Positions 59,127 to 64,000 of a DNA stretch of 64,000 nt are shown in pieces. Numbering within the stretch: the stretch's first letter is position 1; the number at the start of each line of letters is the position of its first letter. Both the position numbers and the translations under genes were made by a program. Under the pieces are notes generated by a model, which saw only the letters and a list, made by a program, of their open reading frames with translations, ran no database searches and was not told the DNA's origin. The DNA is from Rhynchosporium graminicola (lineage: Eukaryota > Ascomycota > Leotiomycetes > Helotiales > Ploettnerulaceae): the NCBI GenBank assembly GCA_900074885.1, contig FJUW01000035.1, positions 62,001 through 126,000 on the forward strand. The letters are read 5' to 3'.

Positions 59127-61662
59127 GATGCTATGCCACGATCGAAAACCGATAAGATGGACTGAAGATCTTGGAGTTGACCCCTTCTCCAGAGTTGGCT
59201 AACCCATAACCTTATACAATCCTACCCGGGACAGGCACTCGCCGTCCCAGGAGACATGGTAGGTAGAGCCGTGCAAGCCTCGGAACCCGGTGACAGCCTG
59301 GTATGGATTCAAAAGAACTTGTGATTTCCCCTAAGGTTATTGAATAGCTGGGACAGCCATCAACCCTCAAACATGCGATCGGAGTAAGGAGAGCCCAATA
59401 GACCAGCTCAGAAATTCACTCAGCTGAACTCCAAGTGAGGCCATAGTGCAAGTAATTTCGGACATATCCACAAAGATCAGATCTAGCCATGGAAAGACCA
59501 CGGGGATGTGCCAGATCTGGACAATAACCATGCTCAGACGATTAGACTTCAAACCTACTCTTTCTACACAGGCAGGCATTCGACTTGCATAAGATGGAAG
59601 TACGGATATACGAAAGGTACAACGAAGTAAGCGACAAAGCAAATCTTGAAGCTTGCAACAAACAAACAAACCTCGTCTGCTTATCAGATGAAAAGATTTG
59701 AAGTCTTCGGACACCTTTTCTGGAATACTGTTTTCTCTCCTAGCAAGTTCAGCCCAGCTTCTGATTAGCGCGTAATCTTGAACCCGGATCCACCCCAGCC
59801 ATGTCATACACCCGATCCCCCTTCGCTGCTGCCAGAATTACCGTGGGTCCGGGACGGAACAACATTAGACCAGAGTAGCGTCAAACGTGTCCCTTTGCAT
59901 TATATATATATAAATAATTAATGAATTAAATTATACTGGGGTAAACCCAAATCCATCAATCAAGAATGTAGATACGATACGTGAGGATATAATTGCTGAT
60001 CTAATTGATCCGCCTACTCGCAGGCTGGATGTATCCCCTTCTACATTCGCATATAGAGCAAGAATACTTTCATCTCCCTACTTAAAGGTAGCCCTGTGAG
60101 TGGTCATATCAGCTGAAACGAGGGAATATAATATTGAGCTATTTATGGATGCCACAAGACTAGGTACCTTCTAACTAAAGTGATATAATATAAATTAGGC
60201 TACGCTAATTCTAAAGAGGTATTGAAAGTTATATTGAATTTCATAATAAGGGGTTTTAAAAAGAGAGTGGACAAGTACTCTGTTTTCAAAGTAAATAAGT
60301 AAGTATATAGATTATATTTGCTGAAGGACGTGACACGGCGGTGGCGCTGCTATCCCGTGAATCTGGGCCAGATGGTACCTTACGAATCTGATGACATCCT
60401 ACCTAGCGAGCGGCTGAGCCTTTAAGATTTTGGCAGCTCGCTACAGTAAGCCCCTTGGATGCAGCGCGAGTCATGATAGGTCTGATCTAGGTAAACATGA
60501 TTCAAGCGAATAATATATGACTTTTGTTGTGCTCTGCGATGGAGGGAGGCATGATGTCGTACCAACAAGGCTGGAAATTCGTCTGCGGCGGACAGATAAC
60601 CTTAGATTATCTAATAAAGTAATCCAATACTTAGATTACACTATCGTACTTCTTCACAAAGTATCTTATGACCATGATTTAAGTGTAATGATATTGTTAG
60701 GCATTGCCATGTAATACTCTAAAGTCACATGGGTATTGATGACTTTAATAAGTGTTCTTTTTAGGGACGACTGTACTAGACCGAAGACTTTAAGGCCTTT
60801 ATAGTAATACTAAATATAACCGTTTTATACCTAGAATAAGGGGTATAGATATCAATTAGGAAAGCTAACTATCTTAAAGGAATTACGGAACCTAGGGTTT
60901 ATCTAGTTCACGTGATATCGAGGTATAATTCTAGTCTCTAGGGGTATTACTATACGTATGCATACGATAGTATAATCGACTAATTACAGGAAATTAGATT
61001 ACTCGTACCTGTAGAAGTTACCGACTTTATAGTATCTCTATAGAGGGGTATATTGCGAGGATATAGGTCTTAGTATAGATCAAGTGACAATAGTCACGTG
61101 CATAGTCCGTGCGGATATTCCTAGATAATACCTTTGGTCAACTCTCTATAGTAATTAGTACTGTAATGCAACTAACAACATCCAACTACTCTATGCCTTA
61201 CTATGAAGATCAACGTAACCTTGCGATACTTTATTCAGTGACTGCGAATTGCGGATTGACATAGCCGAAAGCAATAGATCTAGGCTGACCTAACAGCTAG
61301 CGAAACTAAATATCACCACTTTTTCCAGAATGTGTTCACATTAAGTTGTTACAACAGGCAAATTTTATGTATGGGATGACTATATAAAATCGTTTTAATT
61401 TTGCCACCGTTATATCAGTTCGACGCTCTTCCAATCACTATCTATCCACTCCCTTATTATTCCCAAACAGGCGAAAAATGAATCGTCAATGTTTGAACAA
61501 ATGCATAACTCCATGAATATCCCCGTAAAACGCCAGGCCCGCTTATCTTCTATCTCTCATCCATTTTCCAAACTACAACAAGAACTTTTTGCACGACCTG
61601 CCCAGTCCCCTGTCTGTCCTGAATGTTACAAACCTCGCCCAGCTTCCCTGCATCCCGACTTC
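59127..61662. other. AT-rich, probably RIP-degraded intergenic region
   Basis: About 2.5 kb. From about 59.9 to 61.4 kb the DNA is AT-rich and full of TA steps such as TATAGTATCTCTATAG, with no long open frame. That look is typical of old repeats mutated by RIP in ascomycetes. I could not tell which element it was. The first 700 bp next to the esterase gene are of normal composition and include its promoter. Confidence 0.5.
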
Positions 61663-63493
61663 CTACTCGAGGAAAGTAAACAAATTCGTATGTAGGATAT
61701 TCATTGCTCGCGTAGACTCATACGCATTGATAACGCAGCTGATATTTATTTCCGATGCACCTAAACAAAGGTATGTCAGTAACGCGATGTTCTCGTAGGC
61801 ATTTTGCAATAATGGAGGAAAGCTTACCTTGTGAGATCATCTCAATATTAACATTATTCTCGCCTAGTGTGCTGAACATCCTACCCGCAATACCAATCAT
61901 ATTCTTCATTTCAGCACCAACCAGCGATAAGATTGCCATCTTCTTCAAGACGCTAACCTCGCCGCACTCTTCTAACTCGGCTTTCGCTAGATCGATCTCC
62001 TCGTCTGAGATATTCGCCGAGTGGATGGCCATAGAGACATGTACTTCAGAGGTGGAGATCAGATCGACAGATAATTGTCGCTTGTCGAGGATGCGGAAAA
62101 CTTTAGCGAAGAAACCGTGCGAGATGGACCTTCTGTTGGAATGTACGTTGATGACGCAGATCTTATCTTTGATGGTAACTGCCGTAGGCCGTTTTGGTGT
62201 TTTCCTTAACGAGACGTTACTGCCACTTCGAGCATATAGTAATTGGTTTGAGCTCAATTTGACATCTGGAAGAACAATAGTGCCGTTTCCGCGGGGATTC
62301 ATGACGTTCTTGATGCGGATCTGGATTGGAGGGGTAGCGTGCATGACTTGATCCATCGTGAGGTGGTGAATGACTTCTGAGCCGTAGAATGTCAACTCAG
62401 CTGCCTCTGCTGGCGTGATTGTTGTCAACAGACGAGCCGTGGGCACTTTGGATGGATCCGCAGTGAAGATACCGTCGACTTCCTTCCAGACCTGAAGTTC
62501 CTCCGCCTTTATGCCCACGGCAATCAAAGCTGCGCAGAGATCTGTGTATCCTCTCCCAATCTCACCATCCATCAATCCACCAGGTACCATTCCAAAATAG
62601 CCAGTAACGACTGGTACTTTCTGCCCACATGCCAATATCTTCGCCCTCAATGCATTGGATAGCTCCGTGTAAAATTCGATATTCAGACCCTTCACAGGTT
62701 GAAAGGTCACAACATCTGACAAATCCACAAACTCGGCCTCAACACCACGATCCTGCAACAAGCAAGCCATAAACATGCAACTCAGCTTCTCTCCAAAACT
62801 GACTATACGATCCTTGGCCCTCCCATCGATGCCTAAATGCCATCTCTGCACTGCCTTGCGATAATCGAGAATTTCTTGGCACTCGTCCTCAATTTCCTTC
62901 ACGAGAGCCGTCTGTAGGCTATCGTCTCGAATGTATGTGTGCGCAGCATTAGCATGGTCCTCGCAGATGATGGAAACCAATCGCTCGTACTCTGCGACCA
63001 GGCTCGCATAGTGTACCGATTCGATGTCCTTGACGGAGTTCAATGTGTCCAGTACGCTGAAGACCTCTATTAAACTGCACCGATCGTCAGCCTTGCGCAT
63101 TGAGTGCTGAATACGCGACTTACCGACTTGTAGTTCCCTCTACCTTCTTCCCAGTACTCCTGGCCGAACAGACTACCGCTATCTTATGTTCCTTTAGACT
63201 CGCTCTGTCAATCGGTCTCGGTCAGCCTCATCCCAGCGTCTCTTTTATGCGTCATAACTACCCTTCTCCCCCCACAATCTCCATTTTCTCCACACAGTAA
63301 GGGGAACAAACCTCACAATATTCTCCGCAATATTGACTGCGAACTTCCCAACACTTGTTCCCCCAAATTTCTGCACGATCCAACTGCCCTCACTGTTATT
63401 CCCCCACCTCGTAGCCTCGTTGCTCACCCAGCCATTTAACCCCACCACAGCGGCGTCTGCAGAGTCATTCCAGCGGATGGGTAATGATGTCAT
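61663..63493 (-). CDS. HOM3: Aspartokinase (HOM3), first step of Thr/Met/Ile synthesis
   Basis: Four exons (63493-63312, 63204-63124, 63074-61828, 61760-61663) with introns of 107, 49 and 67 bp give 535 aa, the usual fungal length. It phosphorylates aspartate with ATP in the cytosol, the committed step of the homoserine branch. The kinase domain begins WIVQKFGGTSVGKF (about 38-51, phosphate-binding KFGGTS). Later marks are CSARSTGKKVEGTT, VVTGYFG, the GRGYTD motif in MDGEIGRGYTDL, and EVDGIFTADPSKVP. Two ACT domains close the protein (KICVINVHSNRRSISHGF and AILSLVGAEMKNMIGIAGRM); these normally mediate feedback inhibition by threonine. The last exon supplies the expected GASEINISCVI and ends NLFTFLE. 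The first ATG in frame is 63493; longer frames begin with TTG. A cluster of TGACTC sites lies 250-325 bp upstream. Confidence 0.93.
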
Positions 63494-63740
63494 TATGCCA
63501 GGACAAGTAATCCGCAAAGACTGGATATTTCAATGCTCTGGGGAGCGAACAACGGTAGGAGTTGGAGCGATTATAATCTGTTGGTGGGAGATTAAGTCAT
63601 CTAGGAAAATTCACCGCAAGGTTTCTTTATCCGAGACCGGGCTGGCCTTGACAGTGGGCTTATACGCTAAGATAAGACGCAGCAGTGACAGGTAATCTTA
63701 AGGCTCTATGGGATTGTCCAGCGTAAAAAAAAAAACTCAG

Positions 63741-63816
63741 TGACTCTACCAGTTGACTCTGAGTCGACCTTTGATTCGCTGAGTTGAATTTGAGTCAGCT
63801 GATTTTGGGTTGACTC
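63741..63816 (-). promoter_or_regulatory. Cluster of Gcn4/CPC1-type sites upstream of HOM3
   Basis: TGACTC occurs at 63741-63746, 63754-63759 and 63811-63816, and the full palindromic TGAGTCA at 63791-63797. Gcn4 in yeast and CPC1/CpcA in filamentous fungi bind TGACTCA-type sites and switch on amino-acid biosynthesis genes in starvation. The cluster sits 248-323 bp before the HOM3 start codon. Confidence 0.7.
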
Positions 63817-64000
63817 TGAGTGGAATCGATTATTCGGGCATGAGGCCATAAGGCACACACAAACAGACCTGAAATCGGCCCTGCATCAGGTACGAAACCA
63901 TGGGCATGCTACTTTATCGCGACAAATTAAGCGAGGTTACACCCCCTCTAATACTTATTTTCTTTCTTAAAACTACTACCTTAGACGCTATTTAATTATT

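Overview
This window comes from a filamentous ascomycete (Pezizomycotina). The genes have short GT-AG introns of about 40-150 bp. The intergenic spaces are long and rich in simple repeats, and some duplicated or AT-rich stretches look like repeat-induced point mutation (RIP). The set of proteins (ATG15 with its Cys/Thr-rich tail, BOR1, PAF1, UstYa/DUF3328, family-8 pectin esterases) fits a plant-associated or saprotrophic fungus. A Leotiomycete is my guess, but the sequence alone does not prove it. No rRNA, tRNA or CRISPR array was found.

Layout. 1-9.5 kb holds one small conserved acidic protein (3502-4269, minus) in largely gene-free DNA. 9.5-14.4 kb is the most unusual part. It has an orphan gene (9513-10211, plus), a three-exon UstYa/DUF3328 oxidase gene (10809-11755, minus) and, diverging from it, an eight-exon gene (13243-14353, plus). 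The last encodes a 214-aa secreted precursor with three Tyr/Gly-rich repeats bounded by Lys-Arg (Kex2) sites. This combination is what known dikaritin-type fungal RiPP loci look like, but the repeat sequence matches no product I know. 14.4-18.4 kb has no gene I can support.

18.4-29.4 kb holds housekeeping and regulatory genes: mitochondrial m-AAA protease AFG3, PAF1 and a six-exon Zn2Cys6 transcription factor. 29.4-35.9 kb is gene-poor, with many microsatellites and a 371-bp tandem duplication. 35.9-51.6 kb is gene-dense: a Ser/Thr-rich single-pass membrane protein, ten-exon BOR1, a VPS9-domain Rab5 exchange factor, ATG15, a mitochondrial enoyl-CoA hydratase and RER1. 53.9-59.1 kb is one very large gene for a secreted protein with four tandem pectin methylesterase (CE8) domains. 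59.2-61.5 kb is AT-rich and probably RIP-degraded. 61.7-63.5 kb is aspartokinase HOM3, with a cluster of Gcn4/CPC1-type TGACTC sites upstream.

How the genes work together. Most are independent core functions: mitochondrial quality control and beta-oxidation, Golgi/ER sorting, endosome and vacuole traffic with autophagy, transcription elongation and amino-acid biosynthesis. Two parts look accessory: the putative modified-peptide pair and the pectin-degrading giant. Gene models were built by hand from splice consensus and reading-frame continuity. All exon junctions given keep the frame, but none has been checked against transcripts.
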